DNA of 64,000 bases from Sipunculus nudus (taxonomy: Eukaryota; Annelida; Sipuncula; Golfingiida; Sipunculidae): the NCBI GenBank assembly GCA_026874595.1, contig CM049309.1, forward strand, positions 73,952,426-74,016,425, in the 5' to 3' direction. How positions within the stretch are numbered: the first letter of the stretch is position 1; each line of letters opens with the position of its first letter. Both the position numbers and the translations under genes were made by a program. The notes below the pieces were generated by a model. That model worked only from the letters and a program-made list of their open reading frames with translations, did no database searches and was not told the DNA's origin. Positions 1 to 11,604 of the stretch are shown one piece after another.

Positions 1-860
1 CTTTACTAAAAATACCCATGTTTATGTAAATGACCTTGAAACCATTCTAATGCAACTTATTTGAACGGACCACATTACCCTCCTCACTACATTATTAATA
101 CGCCGCTGGTGTATGTAGAAGCCGCGGTGCATTGTGGGGGTCAGTTTGCGACGCAAATGAACCCTAAACAACAGAGTCGAGCTCCTTTGACCGCTTTATT
201 GTCTGGATCTAGCCTAAGAAAACCGGCAAATACTCTCATTATATATGAGTCTTATAAAGGTCAGCATCAGAAGCGATAATTCTGTAAACAGGACCAAACA
301 TTTCATAATGTTTTGTGAAGATCTGTTTAAATTCGAACAAACAAACATCGATGATAACAATGTCAACATGTCTAATCTGTTTTCCGAGAACATTGAGTCA
401 GAGCCTGATGTTCTTTGGTAGATCCTACATTGTTTCCACTGATTCCTTCTGGAACAAATTAGTAGGGTTTGGATTCATAAAACTCATTTATATAAGTAGT
501 AGTGTTGGTATAAGTAGACTTTCCAGATCTCCTTCGTTTTAACTCCTGCTTTGTTTAACGAGTTTTTAGGGTTTTACGCACCAGGCCTGACTTGGTATAA
601 TCAAACATACGAGAGGGAGGTTTCGCTGATTTGAGTTATTGAATGCAAAATGAAATATCACGCTCTCATTTGTCTGGAGCGGAAAACTGACACATTTTCG
701 ACGGGAGAAAATGTGGCATATGTGGAAACCACTTCTATGTTTTGGGAATGACGTTCGGAAGATTCCTTCTCCTCAGTGTGAAAATAAATAGATGTGAAAG
801 TGTGCTCTCTACCCAAAATAAGTTAGGCGCCCATTTATTTATCTACCCAAAACACAATTT
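1..860. other. Low-copy sequence, no gene recognised
   Basis: No recognisable coding domain, RNA or repeat is visible. Short open frames of about 70 codons occur near 61-279 and 315-542. They have no known motif, low-complexity composition and no clear splice signals, so I treat them as chance. Confidence 0.5.
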
Positions 861-951
861 ACACACACACACATATATATATATATATCCATATATATAC
901 ATATATTAATATATATATATATGTGTGTGTATGTGTCAGAGAGAGGGGGGA

Positions 952-986
<35 letters not shown>

Positions 987-990
987 GATA
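861..990. repeat. Compound AC/AT/GA microsatellite
   Basis: An (AC)n tract at 861-872 runs into (AT)n at 872-931, then GT, and then an imperfect (GA)n tract to about 990. The reverse strand gives spurious Tyr-Ile and Ser-Leu repeats if translated. Compound AT/GT/GA arrays of this kind recur at 30.4, 33.8 and 38.7 kb. Confidence 0.95.
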
Positions 991-1925
991 GAAAGAGATG
1001 CTTGACAAAGCTAGCACCGAAGTATTACCAAAATTCAAGGGGGGCACAAACCCACCTCCTCGGCCGAGGAAACTAGTGGACTGGCCATCTAGGGTCTTGG
1101 GAAACACCTGGGCACCAACTTGTTAGTTTCAATGTCAAAGGGAAGAAGGTTAGGTTTCCCAGCGCGACCACTGACGTCGTGTTGATTACACCTCGCCCCA
1201 CTTGGGTGTCAAATAGTCCCTTGTTAATTTCAAATGAGTATATCAGTCTTTATTTCACCAACAACGAATAAATCTGCGACGTACTTTTGAACATGAAAGG
1301 GAATGTTTCAGATTAGGCAAATTAAATTTATTTAGTGTAAGGCAACATATTTCATGAACAATATTTATGATAGATTCTAGGCCTTGGCAAAAAAAAAATA
1401 TGGAAAGATCACAAAAAAACAATGATTTGTTCTACAGACTATGGGGTAAAAAAAAAAGTTTCTAATTGACTCATATGAGAGCAACAAAAATTCCTAGCAA
1501 CAGATTTAAGTAATGTAATAAAATGAAAAATTATACGTAAAAGCGGATAAGACAATCCATAGTAGCCGCGATGTGACTTAACCACCAGATTTAGTAATAA
1601 AAGAGATTTTTGCACACAAAAAATCGACAGGGTATCGTGGGATGCTCACAAAACCTTATTTGCATTCACTTATTTGCCCCGTATGATCAGGTTTATACCT
1701 GCATAAGTGACTGTACATTTGGGAATATTCCATGATGAAATTTCTGAAACCGGATCATGAACCGGATCTACACCAAAATGTTATCGAGTCTTCACTGGGC
1801 CATTCCCGAAATGCCCTGAAAATTTCATAAGATTCCGTTCATGATTGCGTGAGTTATTTGGAAAAATCACACCCAAAAACACACACACAATAACACAAAT
1901 TGTGATGATAGCATACCCTCCTAGC
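991..1925. other. AT-rich sequence without recognised features
   Basis: Nothing beyond short A-runs is seen. There is no domain-bearing open frame, tRNA-like fold or tandem repeat. Confidence 0.5.
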
Positions 1926-1928
1926 GTA

Positions 1929-1988
<60 letters not shown>

Positions 1989-2196
1989 TAATTATAATAA
2001 TAATACCAATAATAGTAATAATAATAACACCAATAATAATAATATTAATAATATTAACACCAATAATAATAATATTAATAATGATAACACCAATAATAAT
2101 AATAAAAATAATGAAAATAACACCAATAATTATAATTATAATAGTATTAACATCATTAATAATAATAATAATAATAATAATAAAAATAATAAAATA
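1926..2196. repeat. (AAT)n microsatellite with 30-bp higher-order repeat
   Basis: The tract begins as nearly pure AAT. From about 2024 to 2150 it becomes a higher-order array in which AACACCAATAATAATAAT recurs about every 30 bp, four times. It ends in pure AAT again at 2158-2190. The nested structure suggests expansion of an interrupted triplet tract. No coding role is seen. Confidence 0.93.
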
Positions 2197-2284
2197 TAAA
2201 GAACAAGAGAAAATGTATCTTGATTCCTACTTCTAGCTGTTACGAAAGTTGAAGCAATGGGCTGAAAATACTGTGAGCACAGTA

Positions 2285-3645
2285 GTGATAACGGTAATAA
2301 AGGCCAGTGCGGTATCCCGGTCGGTGTTGCCGCATCGCTACAACATTTAACCATTAGGTTGTAATAGGAGACACATGCACTTTAGGCAGATTAAAATAGA
2401 CGGAAGAATCACGTGGGAATACAATAGAATAAGAGCCCGAGGGAGAACAAAAAAGCGGGAACCCTGTTTATAACAATGTCAAATTGTCGCGTCGGGGATG
2501 GAATTTGCTACTGAATCTGGCAACTTTTTTCCTGACCAAGGAAACTACGAATTAAAAAAATATATGGTCGAGAAAATGGAAGCCGGCATATACCAAGGAT
2601 CCCTTCTGGGAATTATAACGGCCTCAAAACAAAAGGAGTAACGAGTGATTTAATAGAGTAAAAATTGTTGGATATTGTGAAAGCCATTATCATGAATTTT
2701 AAGTGTATTCTTGGTCAGAAATACGTATGTGCTTCACTCCTTAAATTACTGTCCTAAGCTGAATAACTTTTTCTTTCACCTCTAACCCCACAACTGGTGG
2801 CATACAACGTAGAAGAAAACCTCGACTAACGATAACTTTGGTCTCACGGCCACCCACACCCTCAAAGACTCTTAATACCCCAGCCAGGATCCCATGGACA
2901 AGCTTTAATGTGTTAAACACAGTGTCATGTTTCAGTAACACGGATTTATCTGGTCAGTTGCTAAACAAATGTTGCCACTTCCGGTTTCTGTGGTGTAGGG
3001 TAGAACACAGGGATGCAGGCTGGACGATCGTGACTTCGAAACTCAGCCGCGGAGCAGTAAGATATTTTTCATGGTCGACCCTCACCCAAGGTGAACGTAC
3101 AGGAGGTTAGAGGAAAGACGGTGCTGCACGGTCTTCGGGTAGCGCCTTTCGGGGGTTCCTCCGTTTTATCGATGTTTGTTTTTCTGTTCTCTTATTGATG
3201 ATATGGATATATCTAAACTTTATATTTTATAATTGGAATAAAACGTAAAAATGGTTATTATATATTCATACATTAAAAGGGACTTTTAATGTACTTATGT
3301 AGTTCATGCATGTTTACTTATCAAGTCTTATGTAACTTGTGTACAAAAAGTATCAAACATTTTAGACATCGTGGTTCTACGATCACAAATATTACATCCT
3401 CTTCAGATGGCTATTTTGGGTGATCCTCTGGTGTCCTACTAGCAAGGTTTTACGGTAATTCACTAGGCGTCTTCGGAATATATCGAATCGCACACGTTCG
3501 TCCAGAGATCGGGCTCTGTGGGCTGGTAGAAAGATTCCATTTGATCTAAGCACAGGCTTTTCTCCATTTACCAGCAGTCAAACGACTGTCTCAGTGCCAA
3601 ATATAACCATGGACTGCCGACAACGTGTTCTTACAACAGACGGAT
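2285..3645 (+). repeat. Duplicated block X, copy 1
   Basis: Two parts resemble 12990-13765 in the same orientation. Part one (about 2285-2705) shares an interrupted stretch around TTTAACCAT, TTGTAATA and AGGCA, and ends in a TGGATAT-TGTGAAA motif matched at 13377. Part two (about 3575-3640) shares CAGTCAAACGACTGTCTCAG and CTGCCGACAACG. Middle sequence (2710-3540) has no clear partner. The copies are well diverged, so this is an old segmental duplication. It is not a known transposon family to me. Confidence 0.6.
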
Positions 3646-4059
3646 GTTCGTTCATAAGTCTCCCCGGGCAAAGGAATTACATAAAGCAAAGTCACGGGGA
3701 GTCTGATATATATGTATAGAGATCTCTTCAACTGTTCCTTTGATGGAACGGTCAAGAATTTTAGAATTGGTGTAGAATTTGGCCGGATATGATTAACTTT
3801 GCTCGTCTGACAGTCTACTCGGGTTGTCCTAAAAAAATACTGGACCCCTATTAAAAATCAAATCCGTTGTCACTATGTTTGTTTGGAAAATATTACATTT
3901 TTCGAATTTGTACCTTACCTATCTACTCTTTCATGGATGCAACTGATTTATAAAAGTTCAAACATGTCTATACGTTTATATACAACTCAGCGATAATTCT
4001 AAACTGCAAAATATGTGTATTACATGAACTCAATAGGTTTACCTTATAAAAATTTAAAG

Positions 4060-5945
4060 ATTGTTAAAGGGGTTGCATTTATTAATTATTAGGCAGTGTG
4101 TAATATTTTAAATAATATTCTTTGCAGAACCTCTGCCAGCTTAGCAAGGATGCAATATTAAATGAAAAAAAAAAGAACAGTATGTTTTTGTCTTGAAATG
4201 GGCTGACGATTATATTATTATATTATATTGACGAGTTATTCCAGAGTTATTTCTAAATCATTACAAGTTTCAATTAGACACATCCAATTGTGTAACACAA
4301 AGCAAACAAAAAAATATACCATTATAAAATATACACGTATATTATGTTTATATTATTTATTGTATTAATTAACCACGGCTAATGTGATTTAAAACGTATC
4401 GTGTATATGATATTTCGGAAACCTTGCCAAAACATTGTAAGGTTTCAAACATTTACATTCATAATACGATGAGAGAGAGGGTTGCAGTGTGCGACTTCAC
4501 AGACCAGGAACGTATGTTAATTAATTTTCAGTAACTGATGGTAATTAAGAAGCTATACTGTTTGCATACCATAAGCTTGCGTAATTTCTCTAAGAGCGTT
4601 CGTCTGATTAGGCTAGAGCAATTGTGTGACAAGAATACTATATCGCATCACGCAAATAAGGGATACTATTATGTTGACACGGAACACTGGTTATTTCGAC
4701 CTTTGCGATGTCCTGGAGTTTATCACCGATCTCACATTGCATCAGTTCTACGCAGGCATATCGTTTTGGATGGAAGATTTGAATACATAAAAACAATACA
4801 TTTGCCCAAGGTATTTGTATACATTTGAATCACTCACTGAGGCGTATCAGCTGTACTAGCCATGCAAACATCGTATAAGACACTTAGCATCACCCTGTGT
4901 CTTAATTAGCATCACTTTAGAGAGACCGTGCGAAGTATGCAGTTGCATTATTAGTATAACACGGAAACTGTTATTCTTGCAGAAAAAAATAACATTTACT
5001 AAAACTATCAAAAACTCGATCTTCAGTGAACTATTTCCAAGGGAAAATGGAATTTACAAGTATTCGTCTTACACAAAAGAGCGACTGGGAACTGTGGGAG
5101 GTGTACATGAACTCTTTATCATAAATTCCAAATTATATTTTTAAGGTGCATTCATATGCTAATTTCACATGTGGATCTTTAAAACCAAATAAAAAAAATT
5201 AAAAACCCGTTTTCATTTCAACTGGAAGGATTTACCATATTTACAGGATACAAGTATAAACATGATTTTCAGCTATATATGATCCTTGCATTTACTCACT
5301 TTCTATGAAAAATGCTTTCATAATGTTTCTTATTTTGTATCAAAGTTGTTTCCCTTAAACATGGACAGATGGCCTGTGAAGTAAAGTGTTAGCGAGTCAT
5401 TTGAATGGTTCAGTTTCCTCATTCATTATACATGAAATAGACTGCAGAGCTGAATCAAGGTCAGTGAAAGCGTAGCCGCAAAAGACTTGATGTATGAAGA
5501 TGCGATACTTCGACAATGGAAGATATGTCGTGGCTGTACTTCGGGGTTCCTTTGCACCCAGTTGAGAAGAGTATAATAATTACCCGGGCATTAGTACAGA
5601 TCTCTGTGCCCAGGTTTAATTAAGCTAGGCTAAACGTGCACAGGCAGTATAAATGGACTAGGAACATTCAGCTAAGTTATCCATAGCACGCACTCCTATT
5701 ATAGGTTTTACTCCCTAGCAGGATTTCTGGCTCAAAATATTGATTTGTCCAAGTGGTTTATCCACCTTTTTTATTGCACAGAAGTGTTGGTAAAATTCCA
5801 CCTCAGTTTGCTGCTGACTTCATTAATGGGTCCTCCGTCATAAGATACCGCCTAGCCAATGCTTATTCTGTTTTCCGTCTTGTATTTTACATATTAATGT
5901 TGTTTTGGAGGTTTGTTTTGTTACTGCTTATTTATTTATTAATTC
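4060..5945 (+). repeat. Duplicated block Y, copy 1
   Basis: This 1.9-kb block closely matches 10085-11595 in the same orientation over almost its whole length, with indels. Shared landmarks are the exon-like unit after TTTGCAG (4128 here, 10157 there), the stretch around GCCTGTGAAGTAAAGTGTT, and GTTTAATTAAGCTAGGCTAA near the right end. Copy 1 has about 280 bp (roughly 4645-4918) that copy 2 lacks. The right edge is a TTTATTTATT motif at which different mobile DNA follows in each copy. Confidence 0.85.
4128..4230 (+). pseudogene. Decayed copy of the 89-nt exon-like unit
   Basis: The sequence after TTTGCAG at 4121-4127 aligns to the units at 9661 and 10157. It has an expanded A-run (4165-4174) and a TATTATTATATTA-type expansion near the end, and the donor is changed to GACGAGTT. 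Length and frame are therefore lost. This looks like a dead third copy of the unit. Confidence 0.5.
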
Positions 5946-5962
5946 AAATATATTTATACAGG

Positions 5963-6300
5963 CAGTGGCGTACCTAGTGTTTGTGCCGTACAGGGCGGTC
6001 ACAGAATTTGCCGCCCCTCTTAACAACATAATAAAACTTGTATGCAATAAATATATGGTAAATTTCTTTAGTTATAGATATTTTGTAGAAAATACAATAT
6101 TATCATGCAATTCACTGAAAAACATCTTTTATCCCACACTGAAGGAAAATTACTTCCTTGCTAATGAAAACCGAAAGATATGTCTGACTTACATGAGACT
6201 AGGGTGCTCAATACGCAATTCACGGGAAAGGATGATCCATAACTGGAGAAAATACCACAATATAGCTGGTTTCACGTATAATGTCATGTGATAACGTTTA
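5963..6300 (+). mobile_element. Possible hAT-like terminal fragment
   Basis: CAGTGGCGTACCTAG at about 5965-5979 resembles the terminal inverted repeats of many hAT-type elements. It begins exactly where homology between the two Y blocks stops, as expected for an insertion at the TTTATTTATT edge. No matching inverted end is visible downstream and no transposase is recognised, so the right boundary is a guess. A 128-codon open frame spans 5905-6291 without a recognisable domain. Confidence 0.3.
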
Positions 6301-6409
6301 CAAACGATTCGGATTAACTTAAAACTAACCATGGTAAGACCTTATTTGATGAGAAACAATTCAGAAACTTAACACACTGAAACACATCTTGTAACTTATA
6401 ATTCCAGCT

Positions 6410-6685
6410 CTTTATTATTGGATATATACCCGCGCCTAAAAGAACTCTTTAATTACACCGGGACATTGGTCTGATTCTTCGCCCTGTGCCAGAACAGGTG
6501 TTATTAGTCCAGCGAGAGCAGGTTTTTGGATTTGATGCACATTGTAATATCAGTGGTCTGATTACTGTTCTGTGCGCATCCTGATGTTCCCGCCCAGAGA
6601 ACCTTGTAATAGAAAGCAGCGGTTAAACGAAACGATGTCTGGGACGACTGCAGTTCATACCCGCTGCTTGAGGAGCGTAACATCT
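6410..6685 (+). repeat. Duplicated block Z, copy 1
   Basis: This block aligns with 14855-15180. Shared landmarks are GGTCTGATT repeats, an AGAGAACCTT motif, GCGGTTAAA and GACTGCAG at the right end. The inner part (about 6465-6525) matches the reverse complement of the palindromic core of copy 2, so the core is flipped between copies while the flanks keep the same orientation. No transcript or coding signal is apparent. Confidence 0.6.
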
Positions 6686-6949
6686 TATCAAAATATTGTT
6701 TCTGTGCTTCGATCGTCGCAATTTCATTTTTAAATTAGTGATTTTCTTCTGCACTTGCGCCGTTTTATTTTTGATCTAATGATTATTCAGTAATCATTAA
6801 AGTATCATATTAAATTCCAGTTAATTTATCAACTTAGATGGTATATTCTTGTTGGTCATTGAAACTGTTTCACATACACCGATGAATAAAAATTCGTGGT
6901 GGGTATGGTTGATCAGCTGAACAATTAATTATATCAGTACAGGCAAATA

Positions 6950-8139
6950 CATAGTGGAACCCCACAATTACGACCATTCTGGGGACTGAGCAAAGTGGTC
7001 GTAATTTGGGGGTGGTCGTATTTGTGAAACTCTTACCGTGGTCGCATATAACACGCTGATATTTAATGTGTATCAGAGTTTATCTACTGCATATCTTTAA
7101 TGTGAATTATAACAAAATATTTTACTTAGTGGAGGACCCTTATTATGAATGTTTTTTGTGTGTAGCTGAACATATTTATTCATGATAAAAATTAATACAC
7201 ATGTACACATACGTAGTGACTGATGATTAACAAATAATAACACTAAGGCAAAACGATTACAACCTACTGAATGCATATTGAACAAAATACGTGGCTGTCA
7301 TATATTTAGCCTTCCATTTGAGTATATATTGCGTGCACTTGAGTTTTCCCGACGCTAAACTGCTGAGCCATTTGGTGCTGACTGCGCGTGGTATTGCCGC
7401 CTTGATAAACGCCACTTTATCCTTCAAGGAGAGCTCTTTCAGAGGCATAGTTGCCTAACAGCAAGCAATTTAAATGCAAACTTAACCAGTAGAGAAATAA
7501 ACTGACAACGATCTATCAGAAAAGGCAAGTTAATGTGAGGGATTTCCCCCCATGCAAGCTTTATTTATACATTTTACTGACTGCTCAATACTCAGTGTCA
7601 GTAAGGTATGAACACATTTAGGATTAACTAGGTCGTAAATTTTACCAATTAGGATCGAACAATATGTGATGAGTTGAAATATTAAGCCCGCAACCCCACA
7701 CTTAGGGTAGCTGTAATACAGGTGATCACTGAGGGGCAATTAGCATCTGACCCCAGGTCAGACCGGCTCATTAAGTAATCAGGCCGATGGTTACCCTCTT
7801 TGATCTATAACCTACACCTCACCGAGTCGGGACAAGATTACCTCTCGGGTTAAGAAACCTTGTTACCCGCTTTGATCTTTCGTTAAAGCGCCTGTGACAA
7901 GACGCAGCCATTGACTCGTGACAAATGTTGATTCAGTACTTCTCGGCGGTGGTCGCATTTGTGGGGTCGCATTAGAGCTTGGGGCAGGAAATCTGGTCGT
8001 AATTCTAAATTCAGGGGTGGTCGTAATTTTGAGTCATTTTTAAACATAAATAAACTAAAAAAAATTCGGGACCAAGCAAAATGGGCGTAATTGTTGGGTG
8101 GTCGCAATTGTGGGGTGGTCGCAAGGCGGGATTCCACTG
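6950..8139 (-). mobile_element. pogo/Tigger-like DNA transposon, deletion derivative
   Basis: The ends are imperfect inverted repeats. The left reads CATAGTGGAACCCC followed by ACAATTACGACC. The right, read inward, is CAGTGGAATCCC followed by GCGACCACCCC. Both are flanked by TA, the target expected for Tc1/mariner-pogo elements. The subterminal regions repeat GTGGTCGTAATT and similar motifs. The interior keeps only an N-terminal transposase remnant on the minus strand. The DDE catalytic domain is absent in about 1.2 kb, so the element is non-autonomous. Family assignment rests on TIR sequence, TA flanks and the HTH remnant. Confidence 0.75.
7257..7448 (-). pseudogene. pogo/CENP-B-type HTH transposase remnant
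   Basis: The minus-strand frame of 63 codons begins MPLKELSLKDKVAFIKAA and continues with a second helix region ending LASGKLKCTQYILKWK. In pogo/Tigger transposases the N-terminal Psq/CENP-B-type helix-turn-helix has the same layout: a LSLKDK-V-LI start, then a recognition helix ending in a Q-x-IL-K motif. The frame stops after about 60 residues, and no second HTH or DDE motif follows. The product would bind DNA at most and could not catalyse transposition. Source family: inference from motif layout. Confidence 0.6.
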
Positions 8140-8141
8140 TA

Positions 8142-9490
8142 CAACGAATGGAACAGCGGCGAGTGGGCCTTCTCCTCCGCCACCGTGGACGTCTATAATA
8201 GAAATATTTTACCTACAATCACACGTGCCACCCTAAAGATAAAATACCTTATACACAGGTCTGCGTGAAAATCGGGGTTATTCACTTTATATATAAATGG
8301 GAAGGTCATATCAACATCATGCAGGTTGAATCACCAGTGGTACATACACAGATGTAGAAACAATTCAGGTAGTCCTCCCGATGTTCAGGATAATGCAATA
8401 CTTTGTATTTTTTCAACGTGAGTATTGTATGAAAATTGGAAAATACGCAGGAGACATTTTGATGACTTTAAAATGTGATTTTGGTCTTTTAAAATTTACA
8501 TCTTTTGAATATGATGCTATCTTTGAGAATTCATCCAGGAATAGACATTCTTAATACATAACATGGAAGCTGAATTCATTTTGAATTTTATTTTTTACAT
8601 TTTTCCACTGCTCCGACACTCTCCCCATCGTGGCACATTGTCTTCAAGTAGTGTTCTTCCTGGTTAATGGCCGCCAAGGAATTTCTGCCAGTGTTTCTAC
8701 GCGTTGATATACACGCTTTTATATGTCTGTTCAAACCCCTATGACGTTCTGACATTACAAGACTACTGGTATTTTTATTGTTTCCTTTGAAACCTGCGTA
8801 AAAGGACTTTACGCGATTCATTTGATTTGTCCAATTGTCCAATCAATAAAGCATACAATACCTGAAATGAGACCATGAGCCTTCGGTATATTGGATTTGA
8901 TACACGTTAGTTATATGAAGATTGAACTTGTCATGGTTCAGGAAACACAACAAAAAAACACACACACAAATCCAAAATGAAATAGCCAAATTTGTACAAA
9001 TGAATTTTGACCTTTCTGGTGAATTCGTCATGCTACATCTCAATACTATAACTTCCGGTATTAAACTGAGTACATTAAGATGCGCCAAAATTGTACCCTT
9101 AGCTTCTAATAAGCTGGGCAACTCATCAGCTAATGAGTACACGTTATTATCGGAAGCTTTGGGTCGTCTTTGAGTACGGTAGGTAGGTTGAATGACCTGG
9201 AGTTTTCATCGCTAAACTAACTCAATTGATTCTGTACCATTATGAATATGATAAGACTTGATGATATAATTAAGCTTCAGTGATTGAAACCAAACAAGCC
9301 GGGCGACTATACATGGAATGCATTCATAACACCATATAGACCTTTAGGGTGTACAGTATTAATCTATCCTTTGTTATTTCTTTAAATTGTCCGAAATCAT
9401 TAATCATACAAAGGGTGTAAGGACACATCACCAAGCTTATTTTGAGTATAGTCAGTTAATTGGGCATATTGGAGCGTTTTTTTAAAACTG
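8142..9490. other. Low-copy sequence, nothing recognised
   Basis: Several short open frames occur on both strands (for example 8588-8842 minus and 8922-9173 plus), but they overlap each other and show no motif. No tandem repeat or RNA is seen. Confidence 0.45.
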
Positions 9491-9494
9491 TTTA

Positions 9495-9770
9495 ATCAGG
9501 GTTTTCACCACACGCATGGACCTGAGGGACAAAACGGACTCTCTCATTATTGGGTCACGCTCAACTGAAGGTGTTCTCTAATTAATGTTGAGTTATACTG
9601 ACTAATTATTACCAAGCATAGACTTAACTATAGTCACCCATATATTCTTTCACTTTGCAGGAACCATATACATCTGTCTGTCTAGCAAGTGTGCACATGA
9701 AAAAGAAGAAAGGATTTCTCATTTGAAAAGGGCTGATGATTATAACATGGTAAGTCATTCCTAAATTGTA
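9495..9770 (+). repeat. Short duplicate of the left part of block Y
   Basis: This segment aligns with 9985-10270. Shared order is AGGGTTTTCA-CA, ATGG or TGGCG, GGTCACGCT, a TGCGTTCTC/GTGTTCTC motif, TTAATTATTAC, a pyrimidine tract with TTTGCAG, then the 89-nt unit and a GTAAGT or GTGAGT donor. It is more diverged than the Y copies are from each other, so it is an older tandem copy. Confidence 0.6.
9661..9749 (+). CDS. Candidate 89-nt coding exon, open in one frame
   Basis: The segment is preceded by a pyrimidine tract ending TTTGCAG and followed directly by GTAAGT, a strong splice donor. Reading from the third base gives 29 codons with no stop, starting T-I-Y-I-C and ending R-A-D-D-Y-N-M, with two Cys in the first half and a charged E-K-E-E-R stretch. 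The exon is 89 nt long, exactly the same as the related unit at 10157. I do not recognise the protein. Because neighbouring copies are broken, this may be the last intact member of a tandem exon family, or a relic that is open by chance. Confidence 0.35.
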
Positions 9771-10084
9771 ACGTGTCAAGTGTTAATAATGCACAAGGAA
9801 ATGTGTATCGCCAAGCAAACATTTAAGATTGTTATATCTGTATTAACATTGATTATGAGGAACCTACGAAAACATTTAAAAAAATAAGATAATGCTACTA
9901 GTTGTTCAATATTTTGATACATCGTTGTAATAAAATGCACATTTATACAGTATAGTATATGTTTTTATTATGCTTTAAAAATTTTAACATTAGGGTTTTC
10001 AAAACATTGGCGTGGGGACAAAGCTGAGTCTCTCAAGTTATGGTCACGCTATATAAAACATACGTTGAATGCGTTCTCAAATTA

Positions 10085-11595
10085 ACTTGGGGATGCATTG
10101 ATTAATTATTACGAAGTGTATAATATGATAACGTCACTCATTCTTTCTCTTTGCAGAACCCGATACCTCTGCCAGCTTAGCAAGAATGCAAATGAAAAAA
10201 GAACAGTAGGTTTTTGTCGGAAAATGGGCTGACGATTATAATATGGTGAGTTATTCCAGAGTTATTTCTAAATCATTACAAGTTTTAAGAATGCAGATCG
10301 AATTTGTAATACAAAGCAAACACAAAAAATATACCATGATAAAAAATACACGTATATTATGTGAATATTATTGATTGTTTTAAATAACCACGGCTCATGT
10401 GATTTAAAATTTATCGTGTTAATGATATTTCGGAGACCTTGCCAAAACATTGTAAGGTTTCCGACATTTAAATCCATAATACGATGAGAGAGAAAGGGTT
10501 GTAAAAAAGAGCTTTCCATAAAGCTTGCGTTATTTCTCTCAGTGCGTGCGTCTGATGGCTAATGCAATTGTGTGACAAGAATAATATATATAGAGAGAGA
10601 CCGTGCGAAGCATGCAGTTGCATTGTTAGTATAACAAGGAAACTGTTATTCTTGCAGACAAAAACATAACATTTGCATGAAGTATCAAAGACTCGATCTT
10701 CGCTGAACAATTCCAAGGGACAATGGAATTTACAAGTATTCATCTTACAATAAAACGAATCGGAACTGTGCGAGGTGTTCACGAACTCTGTACCGCAAAT
10801 GCCAAATTATATATTTTATATTTTAGGTGCATTCATATGCTATACTAATGCTTTTCGGCTGTTGCAGAATTTTCACATGTGGATCTGGTAAATCCTTCCA
10901 GTTGAAATGAGACATGTTTTTTAAGGGAACACTTTTTTTTTATTTTTCAGCTATTATCCTTGCAGTTACTCACTTTCTATGAAAAATGCTTTCATAATGT
11001 TTCTTATTTTGTATCAAAGTTTTTTTCCCTTAAACATGGACAGATGGCCTGTGAAGTAAAGTGTTCGCGAGTCATTTGAATGGTTCAGTTTTCTCATTAA
11101 GTATATACATGAAATAGACTGCAGATCTGAATCAAGGTCTGTGAAAGCGTAGCTGCAACAGACTTGGTGTATGAAGATTCGATTCTTCGACAATGGAAGG
11201 TATGTCGTGGCTGTACTTCGGGGTTTCTTTGCACCCAGCTAAGAAAAGTATAATAATCATCTAGGCATTAGTAGAGATCTCTGTGCCCAGGTTTAATTAA
11301 GCTAGGCTAAACGTGCACAGGCAGTCAATGGACAAGGAACATTCAGCTAAGTTATCCATAGCACGCACTCCTATTTTAGGTTTTACTCTCTAGCAGGATT
11401 TCTTGCTCAAAATATTGATTTGTCCAAGTGGTTTATCCACCTGTTTATTGGTAAAATTCCACCTCCGCTGACGTCACTAATGGGTCCTCCGTCATAAGAT
11501 ACCTCTGCGCCAATGCTTATTCTATTTTCCGTCTCGGATTTTACACAGTGAGGTTGTTAGGGAGGTTTGTTTCTGTTACTGCTTATTTATTTATT
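10085..11595 (+). repeat. Duplicated block Y, copy 2
   Basis: This is the direct-repeat partner of 4060-5945 about 6 kb away. It lacks the 280-bp insert of copy 1 and carries small indels. It ends in TTTATTTATTTATTT, immediately followed by a 5'-truncated LINE fragment at about 11605. Homology to 9495-9770 extends left of the block to about 9985. Confidence 0.85.
10157..10245 (+). pseudogene. Second 89-nt exon-like unit with an in-frame stop
   Basis: The unit has intact splice signals: CTTTGCAG upstream and GTGAGT downstream. Its length of 89 nt matches the 9661 unit and it shares the C-terminal A-D-D-Y-N-M codons in the same frame. Codon 17 is TAG (10207-10209), so it cannot code in that frame. 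Conservation of length and both splice sites despite sequence divergence is the main argument that this was once an exon. Confidence 0.4.
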
Positions 11596-11604
11596 TATTT
11601 AAAA

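Noticed and set aside
859-1107. 82-codon minus-strand frame rich in Ser-Leu and Tyr-Ile
   Set aside because: It is a translation of the AC/AT/GA microsatellite. The same applies to frames at 30368-30572, 33753-34003, 38395-38596, 38944-39138 and 52406-52713.
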